Origin: Candidatus Babeliales bacterium
GTDB lineage: Bacteria; Babelota; Babeliae; Babelales; Vermiphilaceae
DNA length: 64,000 bases
Direction: 5' to 3'
NCBI GenBank assembly: GCA_020049835.1
Contig: JAGVLK010000008.1
Span: forward strand, 36,282-100,281
Part shown: positions 52,964 to 61,487 of the stretch, piece after piece
How positions within the stretch are numbered: position 1 is the stretch's first letter
Layout: every line of letters starts with the position of its first letter
Position numbers and translations under genes: made by a program
The notes under the pieces: model-generated
What the model saw: the letters and a program-made list of their open reading frames with translations, nothing else
Database searches by the model: none
What the model was told of the DNA's origin: nothing

Positions 52964-53030
<67 letters not shown>

Positions 53031-53074
53031 TTCGGCAGAAGTCGAAAAACTGTTTTTTAAAGGAGTAAAAAGTA

Positions 53075-54157
53075 ATGAAGAATTCGCATTCTATTAAAAT
53101 GCTTGCGGTGCTAACAATGTTAGCTGCAGGATCTGCTCAAGGTAACATGAGACACCGTACTAACGATGGTTGTGGTCCGCTGGAGGCCAAGCGTTGGGGC
53201 TTCATGGTATTTGGGGGTGCTGCGCCGGGCTTATTTTCGCATCGTGGGTTGGTGCACCGTAATATACCAAGAGCAGCTCTTTCTTGCCCGACTGAAGCAG
53301 TGACAATCGGCGGGCCGAATGATCCTTTCTGTTTAAATATATATCAAATCTTAACTTCACCGGATGACGCATCGCAAGTTTCTTGCCCTAAAGATCCACA
53401 GTTTAGTACACAATTTAGTAATGGTGTAGTGCATGTGGGTGGAGAAATCTCCTATAATGCATGTAGCAATACACAGTATTTTGTTGATGTTATATTCAAC
53501 CGAGCACGCGGCAAATGTTTTACTATTGATGATAAGAATTACAGAGCTCCGGATGGTTGTGATAGCTGCGCAAATGACTGCTGTACTCTGAGCAAAGGAA
53601 CTGTCTTAGGTGAAACGCACTTGTCTCATAATGTGAGTAACTATCAGGCGTATGGTTTCTATGCAGGTAGTCGTTACTATTTCAACCGTGTGTGGTGTGA
53701 CCGTGTTGCATTCTTTGTTGGCCTAAAGGTAGGTATGTTGCATCGTAAAGCAGTTACCTCTACGGTTTCTGTTCCGGATATTACAATACCAATTCCTGGT
53801 GGGCCATATTTATTCGCTGCACGTCAATTTCCAGATAGTGAATATTGTGTATCTAATGCCATAAGTGGTGGTGGCCAGATTGGTTTTGATTATTGCATAA
53901 ATGATTGCTGGTCAATATTGGTAGGCGCTGAAGTGGTGGCGACGTCTCCACTAAAAGTTAATCCATGTCTCAAAATACCATCATTTGGTGATCCAACGGT
54001 GAATGGACAACCAACACCTGCCGGTTTTGGTAGAAACTTTCCTATCCCTACGAGTATTGTGATCGGAAATGTTGGCTGCTTATTACAATTCCCGGTATGG
54101 CTTGGCATTCGTTGGGAATTTGATTGGTGCAAAAGAGATTGTGCACCATGTGCATAA
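53075..54157 (+). CDS. Cys-rich outer-membrane protein, array member 1
   Basis: A 360-residue beta-barrel protein with a signal peptide (LAVLTMLAAGSAQG). It is the most diverged of five tandem paralogues: DGCGPLEAKRWGFMVFGGAAPGLFSHRG, QFSNGVVHVGGEISYNACSNTQYF, YQAYGFYAGSRYYFNRVWCDRVAFFVGLKVGMLHRK, GGGQIGFDYCINDCWSILVG and LGIRWEFDWCKRDC near the end are shared in part. Its Cys-rich loop is short (CDSCANDCC). Like chlamydial MOMP it may form a disulfide-linked porin layer; this is analogy. AAAGGAG precedes the ATG. Own promoter and terminator. Confidence 0.8.
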   Translation: MKNSHSIKMLAVLTMLAAGSAQGNMRHRTNDGCGPLEAKRWGFMVFGGAAPGLFSHRGLVHRNIPRAALSCPTEAVTIGGPNDPFCLNIYQILTSPDDASQVSCPKDPQFSTQFSNGVVHVGGEISYNACSNTQYFVDVIFNRARGKCFTIDDKNYRAPDGCDSCANDCCTLSKGTVLGETHLSHNVSNYQAYGFYAGSRYYFNRVWCDRVAFFVGLKVGMLHRKAVTSTVSVPDITIPIPGGPYLFAARQFPDSEYCVSNAISGGGQIGFDYCINDCWSILVGAEVVATSPLKVNPCLKIPSFGDPTVNGQPTPAGFGRNFPIPTSIVIGNVGCLLQFPVWLGIRWEFDWCKRDCAPCA

Positions 54158-54551
54158 GTGTATCTAATACATAAATATATAAGCCACCGTTTTCATAGTA
54201 TATGATAGCGGTGGCTTTTGTTTGTTCCAACATTTCTTGAACATTTTGTTAGCATATATACAACCAGGATAAAAAAATACTTTTTTGTTGATGTTCTAAA
54301 AAATCCTATAACTATGATATTTTTTATGCATTTTGTAGTAGATGTACCCTTCCGTTCTCCGATCCTTATGTTGATAACAAAAAAATAATATAACAAAATT
54401 GTTGCAAAATTATGAACGGATGTGTATCACTATAGGTAAAGGATGTTCACTCACTAAAAAAGGAGGACAAACTTAAACGCACAATATTGTCTAAAGAATT
54501 TAGAGTTAGTGTAGAGGTATTTTTAAAAACACACTCATTAAAGGAGAAAAA
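54158..54551. other. Intergenic region in the OMP array
   Basis: A 394-nt gap with the terminator of the first array gene (54181-54220), AT-rich sequence, and a consensus AAGGAGG at 54461-54467 that has no start codon at a usable distance. No gene is supported. The gap is much longer than the others in the array (about 110-165 nt). Confidence 0.6.
54181..54220 (+). terminator. Intrinsic terminator of array member 1
   Basis: AAGCCACCG pairs with CGGTGGCTT over a 21-nt loop, followed by a short T run. Confidence 0.75.
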
Positions 54552-55652
54552 ATGATGAAGTGTACAAGAACATTACGAGTGTTAATGCTCGTAAGCATAT
54601 GTGCTGCAACAGCATCAGCACGTTACCACAGAGAAAATGGCCAAGGACCACTTGAAGCGGGTCGTTGGGGCTTGTTAGCAGGCGTTGGTGCTGCTCCAGG
54701 ATTTTTCAAAAATCGTGGATTTGATCAAACAGTTTGGCCAAGATCAGGCGTTACTTGCCCGGTAACCGGCTTTACTAATAATACAATAGCATGTAACCAA
54801 ATCTACACAGTATTAACAACTCCAGAAAATGTGTTTCAACAAAGTGCATGCAAATCACCTAAGTTCAACAAGATGTTTACTAATGGTGTGGTGCATGTAA
54901 CTGGTCAAATTTCATACAACGTATGCTGCAACACACAGTTCTTCTTAGAAGGTGTGTATGAGCGTGCTAAAGGTCATTGCCTGAACGTAACATCACAAAA
55001 CTTCCGTGCTCCGGAATATTGCGGCACCAGCGATTGCAGCTCAAGCTGTGATTCAAGCTCAAGCTGCTCAAGCTCAAATAGCTGCTCAGTAACGGGAACT
55101 CCATTAACAACTGGACAACCAACTTCATTGAGCTACAGCAACTACCAAGCATATGGCGGATATATCGGTACACGCTACTATTGGAACCGTGTATGGTGTG
55201 ATCGCTTCTCATTCTTCGGTGGCTTTAAGTTCGGTATGTTACACCGCAAACAAGTTTGTGTAGCAGCTACAAATGCAGCTTTTGTACAAACATTAACGGT
55301 GGGCGAAGTTACAACGAATTATAACTTCCCAGCTGCAACTAACACTTATGTAGCATATTGCAAATCAAATGCTGTAAGTGGCGGTCTTCAATTGGGTCTA
55401 GACTATTGCATTAACCATTGCTGGTCATTGTTGGTAGGCTTTGAAGTTGTTGCAACATCTCCATTCAAATCTAACCGCAACGTACCATTAACAGTTGTTG
55501 ATCCAACGGGAACACAGGCTGGTTTTGGTAGAAACTTCAATCAAGCAACGAACCTTCTTGTAGCTCCTACAGGCAGCTTGATCCAGTTCCCAATTTGGGC
55601 TGGTATTCGTTGGGAATTTGACTGGTGCATGAGTTCTTGCAACGAGTGCTAA
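54552..55652 (+). CDS. Cys-rich outer-membrane protein, array member 2
   Basis: A 366-residue paralogue. Signal peptide (LRVLMLVSICAATASA), then QGPLEAGRWGLLAGVGAAPG and FFKNRGFD, VVHVTGQISYNVCCNTQFFLE, a surface-loop candidate packed with Cys and Ser (about 155-180), YQAYGGYIGTRYYWNRVWCD, and the end WEFDWCMSSCNEC. Over 20 Cys in total. The last residue is Cys, not the Phe usual for BamA substrates. AAAGGAG lies before the ATGATG. Ends in its own terminator. Confidence 0.82.
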   Translation: MMKCTRTLRVLMLVSICAATASARYHRENGQGPLEAGRWGLLAGVGAAPGFFKNRGFDQTVWPRSGVTCPVTGFTNNTIACNQIYTVLTTPENVFQQSACKSPKFNKMFTNGVVHVTGQISYNVCCNTQFFLEGVYERAKGHCLNVTSQNFRAPEYCGTSDCSSSCDSSSSCSSSNSCSVTGTPLTTGQPTSLSYSNYQAYGGYIGTRYYWNRVWCDRFSFFGGFKFGMLHRKQVCVAATNAAFVQTLTVGEVTTNYNFPAATNTYVAYCKSNAVSGGLQLGLDYCINHCWSLLVGFEVVATSPFKSNRNVPLTVVDPTGTQAGFGRNFNQATNLLVAPTGSLIQFPIWAGIRWEFDWCMSSCNEC

Positions 55653-55675
55653 TAGTCACACGATAGATTGAAATA

Positions 55676-55706
55676 AAAAGAGGAGATGAAACGTCTCCTC
55701 TTTTTC
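55676..55706 (+). terminator. Intrinsic terminator of array member 2
   Basis: AAAAAGAGGAGA and TCTCCTCTTTTT around TGAAACG. Confidence 0.88.
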
Positions 55707-55776
55707 ATAGAAGGTATGAAAAATTTAGAGGTAGATTTTTTATACATACCCATAATTAAATCATTAAAGGATAAGT

Positions 55777-56856
55777 ATGATGAGTGGAATGAAAACATTA
55801 CGCGTGATAACGCTTGTATCTGTATGTGCAGCTTCAGTGCTTGCACGTGACAACGGATGTGGACCATTGGAAGCTCGCCGTTGGGGCTTATTGGTAGGTG
55901 CCGGCGCAGCTCCAGGATTTTTCAAAAATCGTGGCTTTACACAAGCGGTTGATCCGTATTTGGGTTTGGCATCATGTCCAATAACCATACCGGGAACTGG
56001 TGTAACAACGTTAGCTTGCGATCAAGTATACAATGTCTTAACAACACCGGAAAATGTGTTTATTCAACGTGATTGCAGTTTGCCGAAGTTCAACAAATTG
56101 TTTACTAACGGTGTAGTGCATGTAACGGGTCAAATTTCATATAACGTATGCAATAATACACAATACTTCTTAGAAGGTGTATATGAGCGTGCAACAGGTA
56201 GCTGTGTAACGTATGCGCCAAACTTATCAAAAGCACCGGCTTTCTGTGAAGGCGGAAGCTGCGAGTCATCATGCAGTAGCTCAAATAGCTGTAATACCAG
56301 CTGCACGGTAAGCGGGACTCCATTGGCATCATTCGGTTACACTGCTAAGTTATCTACCTATCAAGCATATGGCGGATACATAGGTGCTCGTTACTATTGG
56401 AACCGTGTATGGTGTGACAGATTCTCATTCTTTACCGGCTTTAAAGTTGGTATGTTACATCGCAAACAAGTTTGCCAAAATGCAACAATCCCTGCTAGTT
56501 CAGCAATTATCAATAGTGTAACTTATTCATTTGCAGCACGTAATACAGTTCAACCTCTGTACTGCAAATCAAATGCTGTCAGCGGCGGCGTACAGATTGG
56601 TGTAGATTATTGTATTAATGATTGCTGGTCAGTATTAGTAGGTGTTGAGTTCGTAGCAACATCACCGTTTAAAGCTAACCGCAACTTACAATTGCCTATA
56701 GTTGATCCAACAGGCACAGCTACTGGTTTTGGTAGAAACTTCAGCCAACTTACAAACCTTGTAGTTGCTCCTACAGGCGCATTACTACAGTTCCCAATTT
56801 GGGCGGGTGTTCGCTGGGAATTTGACCTCTGCAGAAATTCTTGCAATGAGTGCTAA
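55777..56856 (+). CDS. Cys-rich outer-membrane protein, array member 3
   Basis: A 359-residue paralogue with signal peptide (LRVITLVSVCAASVLA), NGCGPLEARRWGLLVGAGAA, FFKNRGFTQ, the VVHVTGQISYNVCNNTQYF block, a Cys/Ser loop (GGSCESSCSSSNSCNTSC), the YQAYGGYIGARYYWNRVWCD block and the C-terminus WEFDLCRNSCNEC. Framework strands are nearly identical to members 2, 4 and 5, while the two loop regions (about 150-185 and 225-250) vary. AAAGGA precedes the ATG. Confidence 0.82.
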   Translation: MMSGMKTLRVITLVSVCAASVLARDNGCGPLEARRWGLLVGAGAAPGFFKNRGFTQAVDPYLGLASCPITIPGTGVTTLACDQVYNVLTTPENVFIQRDCSLPKFNKLFTNGVVHVTGQISYNVCNNTQYFLEGVYERATGSCVTYAPNLSKAPAFCEGGSCESSCSSSNSCNTSCTVSGTPLASFGYTAKLSTYQAYGGYIGARYYWNRVWCDRFSFFTGFKVGMLHRKQVCQNATIPASSAIINSVTYSFAARNTVQPLYCKSNAVSGGVQIGVDYCINDCWSVLVGVEFVATSPFKANRNLQLPIVDPTGTATGFGRNFSQLTNLVVAPTGALLQFPIWAGVRWEFDLCRNSCNEC

Positions 56857-56881
56857 TACTCACGCATAGAAGATATGAAAC

Positions 56882-56918
56882 AAAAAGAGGGAGACTTTAT
56901 TGTCTTCCTCTTTTTTTT
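56882..56918 (+). terminator. Intrinsic terminator of array member 3
   Basis: AAAAAGAGGGAGAC and GTCTTCCTCTTTTT with one mismatch, followed by more T. Confidence 0.88.
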
Positions 56919-57020
56919 GTTAATTCTGATGTGCTTATTAAAAAAACTTGCAATATGTCGTAATTGTTGAGTAGTATAAAAAAGTAGTTGAAGGAAGTAA
57001 AACTTTTTTAAAGGAGAGAG

Positions 57021-58106
57021 ATGATGAGTGGAACAAGATTTTTACGCGTTGCTGTGTTAGCAAGTGTATGTGCCGTATCGATTTTTGCCCGTGATAATGG
57101 ATGTGGACCTTTAGAGGCAGGTCGTTGGGGCCTATTGGCAGGAGTTGGTGCAGCACCTGGATTTTTCAAAAATCGTGGTTATGTACAGCGCGTTCTGCCG
57201 GGAGCTGGTATCACAGGCTGTCCGTTTGACTTGGGTGACGATATAACAACATTAAGCTGTGATAATGTATACAGGGTGCTGACAACACCACAAAATGTGT
57301 TGTTGCAAAATGCATGCAGAGTGCCTAATTTTGGTAAACAATTTAGCAATGGCGTGCTTCATGTAACGGGACAAATTTCTTATAATGTATGCAGTAATAC
57401 GCAGTATTTCTTAGAAGCTGTATACAACCGCGCAACTGGCAATAAATGTTTAGCTATTCAAGGTAGAAATTTTAGGGCACCGGATTTTTGTGGACCAACA
57501 TGTGATGTAAGCAGCTGCCAAATAAGCTCCAATAGTTGTTCAAGCTCGGACAGCTGCAGTTTTGTAGGAACACCAATAGATTCATATGATGTTAAGGTTG
57601 ATGGGACTAACTACCAAGCATACGGTGGATATTTAGGTGCTCGTTACTATTGGAACCGTGTATGGTGTGATAGATTCTCATTCTTTACCGGTTTTAAAGT
57701 TGGTATGTTGCACCGTAAACAAGTATGCTTAGTTTCTCATGTGCCACAAATTGATATAGTTGCGGGGCAACTGTTCTTCCCTGCACGCGATATTACTGGT
57801 ATAGCTTATTGCAAATCTAATGCGGTAAGTGGTGGTATTCAAATCGGTCTGGATTATTGCATTAATGATTGCTGGTCGGTGTTGGTTGGCGTAGAATTCG
57901 TAACGACATCACCACTTAAATCAAATCGTAATTTTGCAATTACGTTAGTTGATCCGACAGGTTCACCGGTTCCAGGTTTTGGCAGAAACTTCAATCAAGC
58001 TACCAACGATCTGATTGCTCCTACAGGTTGCCTATTCCAAATTCCGGTTTGGGCAGGTATTCGTTGGGAGTTTGACTGGTGCAAACGTGCTTGCAACGAA
58101 TGCTAA
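57021..58106 (+). CDS. Cys-rich outer-membrane protein, array member 4
   Basis: A 361-residue paralogue with signal peptide (RFLRVAVLASVCAVSIFA), NGCGPLEAGRWGLLAGVGAA, VLHVTGQISYNVCSNTQYF, a Cys/Ser loop (SSCQISSNSCSSSDSCSF), YQAYGGYLGARYYWNRVWCD and the end WEFDWCKRACNEC. AAAGGAG is 5-7 nt before the ATGATG. Same predicted barrel and disulfide potential as its neighbours; its own terminator follows. Confidence 0.82.
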   Translation: MMSGTRFLRVAVLASVCAVSIFARDNGCGPLEAGRWGLLAGVGAAPGFFKNRGYVQRVLPGAGITGCPFDLGDDITTLSCDNVYRVLTTPQNVLLQNACRVPNFGKQFSNGVLHVTGQISYNVCSNTQYFLEAVYNRATGNKCLAIQGRNFRAPDFCGPTCDVSSCQISSNSCSSSDSCSFVGTPIDSYDVKVDGTNYQAYGGYLGARYYWNRVWCDRFSFFTGFKVGMLHRKQVCLVSHVPQIDIVAGQLFFPARDITGIAYCKSNAVSGGIQIGLDYCINDCWSVLVGVEFVTTSPLKSNRNFAITLVDPTGSPVPGFGRNFNQATNDLIAPTGCLFQIPVWAGIRWEFDWCKRACNEC

Positions 58107-58130
58107 TTCATACGCATAAGTGATACATAT

Positions 58131-58169
58131 AAAAAGGGGGAGAGATAGTAGTATCTCTCCCCCTTTTTT
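58131..58169 (+). terminator. Intrinsic terminator of array member 4
   Basis: AAAAAGGGGGAGAGATA pairs with TATCTCTCCCCCTTTTT. The strongest hairpin in the array. Confidence 0.9.
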
Positions 58170-58264
58170 CGTGCTGTAGTTAGAAAAAAAGAACTTGTAT
58201 TTTGTTATCATTCTTGATTACGCTCAAAAGTAGTTAAAAACTGATACATTGTAAAGGAGAAGTC

Positions 58265-59350
58265 GTGAATAGAATACAACTATGGTCTGTGAGTATGCTT
58301 ACATGCATATATGTCGTTTCGTTATTTGCACGTGATAATGGAAGTGGTCCGTTGGAGGCAGGTCGCTGGGGCTTATTGGCAGGTGTTGGCGCAGCTCCCG
58401 GCTTTTTTAAAAATCGTGGAAATAATCAAACGGTGTGGCCGCGCTCTGGTCTTGCATGTGATGTTACAGTTCCGAATAATACATTGACCTGCGATCAACT
58501 GTTTCGGGTATTGACAACTCCAGAAGATATGTTTCAACAAAATGCATGTAAATTTCCAAAATTTAATCAGCTATTTAGCAATGGCGTGGTACATGTAACG
58601 GGACAGATTTCATATAATGTATGCAACAATACACAATACTTTTTAGAAGGTGTATACGAGCGTGCACGAGGAAACTGTATAACACTTGTTGCAAAAAATT
58701 TCCGTGCGCCAACATTCTGTAATGGTGCCAATATTAATAATTGCTCGAGCTCAACTGATTGTTCTAATTCCGGTGGTATTCTCACCTGTGATATTATAGG
58801 TACGCCCTTAACTGTCGAATTGCCGACAACGGCAAGTTTCGCCAATTATCAAGCATATGGTGGTTATATAGGCGCACGTTACTATTGTAATCGTGTTTGG
58901 TGTAATCGTTTCACGTTCTTTGGTGGGTTTAAAATTGGTATGTTACATCGCAGACAAGTTTGCTTTACCTCTTCCGTTGCAGCCCACTCAGCAACATTAG
59001 CGGGTGATATGACGGTATATAATTTCCCGGCAACAAGTAATAGCTATACATTGTTTTGTGCATCGAATGCAGTAAGTGGTGGTTTACAACTTGGTACAGA
59101 TTTTTGCATTAATGATTGTTGGTCAGTATTGGTTGGTGTAGAGGTTGTAGCAACTTCACCATTTAAATCTAATCGTAATTTGATAACCGTGCGAAATGAT
59201 CCTACCGGTACCGCAACAGGATTTGGCCACAACTTTGAGCAAGCAACAAATTTCATCCTTGCTTCTACCGGCTCGTTTATACAGTTCCCGGTGTGGGCGG
59301 GTATTCGTTGGGAATTTGATTTTTGCAAGCGTGCTTGCGATGAGTGCTAG
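58265..59350 (+). CDS. Cys-rich outer-membrane protein, array member 5 (GTG start)
   Basis: A 361-residue paralogue starting at GTG 58265, 5 nt after AAAGGAGA. Signal peptide (LWSVSMLTCIYVVSLFA), then NGSGPLEAGRWGLLAGVGAA, VVHVTGQISYNVCNNTQYF, a loop with fewer Cys (NNCSSSTDCSNSGGILTCD), YQAYGGYIGARYYCNRVWCNR, where Trp of the other copies is Cys, and the end WEFDFCKRACDEC. No hairpin terminator of the array type follows; inverted REP arms start 13 nt after the stop. Confidence 0.82.
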   Translation: MNRIQLWSVSMLTCIYVVSLFARDNGSGPLEAGRWGLLAGVGAAPGFFKNRGNNQTVWPRSGLACDVTVPNNTLTCDQLFRVLTTPEDMFQQNACKFPKFNQLFSNGVVHVTGQISYNVCNNTQYFLEGVYERARGNCITLVAKNFRAPTFCNGANINNCSSSTDCSNSGGILTCDIIGTPLTVELPTTASFANYQAYGGYIGARYYCNRVWCNRFTFFGGFKIGMLHRRQVCFTSSVAAHSATLAGDMTVYNFPATSNSYTLFCASNAVSGGLQLGTDFCINDCWSVLVGVEVVATSPFKSNRNLITVRNDPTGTATGFGHNFEQATNFILASTGSFIQFPVWAGIRWEFDFCKRACDEC

Positions 59351-59363
59351 TATTTAAAGGAGG

Positions 59364-59561
59364 TCCTTCGACCCAGCCTTCGCATAAAGCTACGGCGGGC
59401 AGGCTAAGCTCAGGATGATTGATTGGATTTTTTTTTATAGAGTGATGTTTTGGTATTATTGTAGTAAGTAAAATTTGAGTTTAAACATACTAAAACATTA
59501 ATATAATCATCCTGAGCTTAGCCTGCCCGCCGTAGCTTTATGCGAAGGCTGGGTCGAAGGA
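59364..59561. repeat. Paired inverted REP arms, second pair
   Basis: Left arm 59364-59420 and right arm 59505-59561 are perfect 57-nt inverted copies, 84 nt apart. Each has TCCTTCGAC ... GCTCAGGATGATT outside and CCAGCCTTCGCATAAAGC/TACGGCGGGCAGGC inside. The core differs from that of the pair at 39897-40107 although the frame is the same. The middle is AT-rich and not shared with the other pair. Confidence 0.9.
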
Positions 59562-59572
59562 TCTACCTTAAG

Positions 59573-59911
59573 TTATAGACCGCTAAAGAATTTTCCGGAA
59601 ATAAGATGCGCATGCAAATGGAACACGCTTTGACCAGCTTGCTGGCCATTGTTGAATACCAATTGAAATGCTTTTGGCTCGGGTAACGTTTGTGCAACTT
59701 CTTGCGCCATGAGCAAAACTTGCCCAAGCAATTGTGCATCGCTCGGTTCTGCTGCATGTAAATTAGCAATATGTTTTTTGGGAATAATCAGATAATGTAT
59801 TGGCGCACGTGGTGCAATATCATTAATAACAATACAATATTCATTTTCAGCGATGAACTTGGATGGGATTTCTTTGTTGATAATGCGACAGAAAATACAT
59901 GATTGGTTCAT
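59573..59911 (-). CDS. HIT-family nucleotide hydrolase
   Basis: A 112-residue HIT protein: CIFCRIINKEIPSKFI with the zinc-type Cys pair, DIAPRAPIHYLIIPKKHI, and the catalytic triad H-x-H-x-H in VFHLHAHLISG. Hint-type members hydrolyse AMP-lysine and other purine phosphoramidates. Normal length, cytosolic. Confidence 0.94.
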   Translation of the reverse strand: MNQSCIFCRIINKEIPSKFIAENEYCIVINDIAPRAPIHYLIIPKKHIANLHAAEPSDAQLLGQVLLMAQEVAQTLPEPKAFQLVFNNGQQAGQSVFHLHAHLISGKFFSGL

Positions 59912-60226
59912 ACTAAACTCTTTTTTGGGTGTAACCAGATTTTAGAAGCGAAGTAGTCTGCCTTCGTCTACGACTACGCCGAGACAGTCTACGCTCTACA
60001 TATTTTTCTAACAATTGATAGTTAATCCGTTAAAAAACTGGCCGTGCCAGGCGTAGCTCCGTTAGGGAACAATGTAAGGTCCAGTCTACGTTTTTACTAC
60101 GAAGCAAATGCTCAAAGATGCGTTAAACTACGACGGACAGCCTACGCCGGTGCTATCAATGTACAACGTATTTTTCGGTCAATCCGTTATCCGGACTGGC
60201 CTGCCAGCCGTAGCCTTGGCGTAGGC
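59912..60226. other. Intergenic region of degenerate REP sequence
   Basis: A 315-nt gap between the HIT gene and tRNA-Leu. It has several worn GC-rich palindromes (GTCTGCCTTCGTCTACGAC/TACGCCGAGACAGTC; GGCCTGCCAGCCGTAGCCTTGGC with GTAGGCTGG next to the tRNA). No gene is supported. Confidence 0.55.
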
Positions 60227-60313
60227 TGGTGCCGGGAGTCGGACTCGAACCGACACAGTGTTGCCACCGCGGGATTTTGAGTCCCGTGCGTCTACCAATT
60301 TCGCCATCCCGGC
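60227..60313 (-). tRNA. tRNA-Leu(CAA)
   Basis: Class II tRNA: acceptor GCCGGGA/TCCCGGC, D arm with GGTAGACGC, anticodon stem-loop CGGGACTCAAAATCCCG giving CAA, long variable arm, T loop TTCGAGT, encoded CCA (60227-60229) and discriminator A. Confidence 0.95.
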
Positions 60314-60367
60314 ATATATATGTTGTACAATTAGATTACTAGAATTGATAATTTCGTCAATATGTAG

Positions 60368-61306
60368 TTACTCTTGATCGAATTGTTCCATTGCAGGCTC
60401 ATTTTCGGAGATGCGATTTTGTACCAATTCTTCTTGATAAAAGAGATAGAGGCCAATAAATACGATGATACAAGAAAGAAAAAATGGCCAACCAACGGTT
60501 TCACTGAGAAACAGCCAGCCATAGAATGCGGTAAAGAGTGGGCTTAAAAAACCTGAAAAGGATAAAAATGTACCGGTATAATGACGCAACAACCATCCAT
60601 ACAGGTTATAACAGATAATATTACTCAATAAAATAATGAGGCCGAGAATGCCAAAGAATTCGCCCAGATGATCGGTATCCACCGGAAAGAAACCTTCAAA
60701 TATCCATGCAGTTACGAGTGCAAGTAATCCGCCACCGACCATGATGATGCCATTAATCATAAGTGGTGAATAACTTTTCTCTTTAATCATTTTGCGCATT
60801 ACAAGCCAACTATAGGTATGTGTAATTACCGAAACAATTACCGCGATTTCCGGCCAGGATAAAAATGCAATTTCACCAACAGCTTTTTCACCGGTTGAGC
60901 TGGTGAGTAAAACCGGCATTAAACCTAAGCATCCAATAGCAAGACCTGCCCATTTTTTGCACGTCAGGCGTTCGTTAAAAAGAAAGTAAGAAAATAATGC
61001 TGACACAAATGGAGAGATATTATATATGAAGTTTGTTTTTGCTGCAGGCATATAACTGAGCGCCCAGAAGCGTAATCCGTAGGTAGCGTAAATGCCAAAG
61101 AAAATCATTTGTGCATACCATATGAGATGTTTGCGCTTGAACTTTACATGTTCATGAGCATAGCATAACAGGTAGGCCAATAAGATGGCGCCACCAATGG
61201 TCATGCGAATACCGGTTAAAAACATAGGGGTAGTGAACTTGAGCAACATTTTGCCAAGAACAAACGAGCTACCAAAAACGGCGTATAAAAGTATAATAAG
61301 ATGCAT
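60368..61306 (-). CDS. EamA/DMT-family transporter
   Basis: A 312-residue membrane protein with ten predicted transmembrane segments in two EamA repeats, starting LIILLYAVFGSSFVLGK and repeating at WPEIAVIVSVITHTYSWLVM. The second repeat ends VGWPFFLSCIIVFIGLYLFY followed by an acidic tail. Family members export or import metabolites such as amino acids and nucleotide-sugars; the substrate is open. AAAGG lies 6 nt before the ATG. Confidence 0.9.
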   Translation of the reverse strand: MHLIILLYAVFGSSFVLGKMLLKFTTPMFLTGIRMTIGGAILLAYLLCYAHEHVKFKRKHLIWYAQMIFFGIYATYGLRFWALSYMPAAKTNFIYNISPFVSALFSYFLFNERLTCKKWAGLAIGCLGLMPVLLTSSTGEKAVGEIAFLSWPEIAVIVSVITHTYSWLVMRKMIKEKSYSPLMINGIIMVGGGLLALVTAWIFEGFFPVDTDHLGEFFGILGLIILLSNIICYNLYGWLLRHYTGTFLSFSGFLSPLFTAFYGWLFLSETVGWPFFLSCIIVFIGLYLFYQEELVQNRISENEPAMEQFDQE

Positions 61307-61487
61307 GCTGAGCCTTTAAGCGTAAAAGATAGTGCAGTGCGCACGTTGCATGCGCACTGCGCGGGTAATTCTTAATTAATTAAGTATACCGTGCACAAGG
61401 CAGTTTGTCAAAAAAAACACCACACCGTTATTCTTGTGATCATTGATTAGATCGCATTATTGGTGGTTTTGTACCTTTGCTCTTAAG

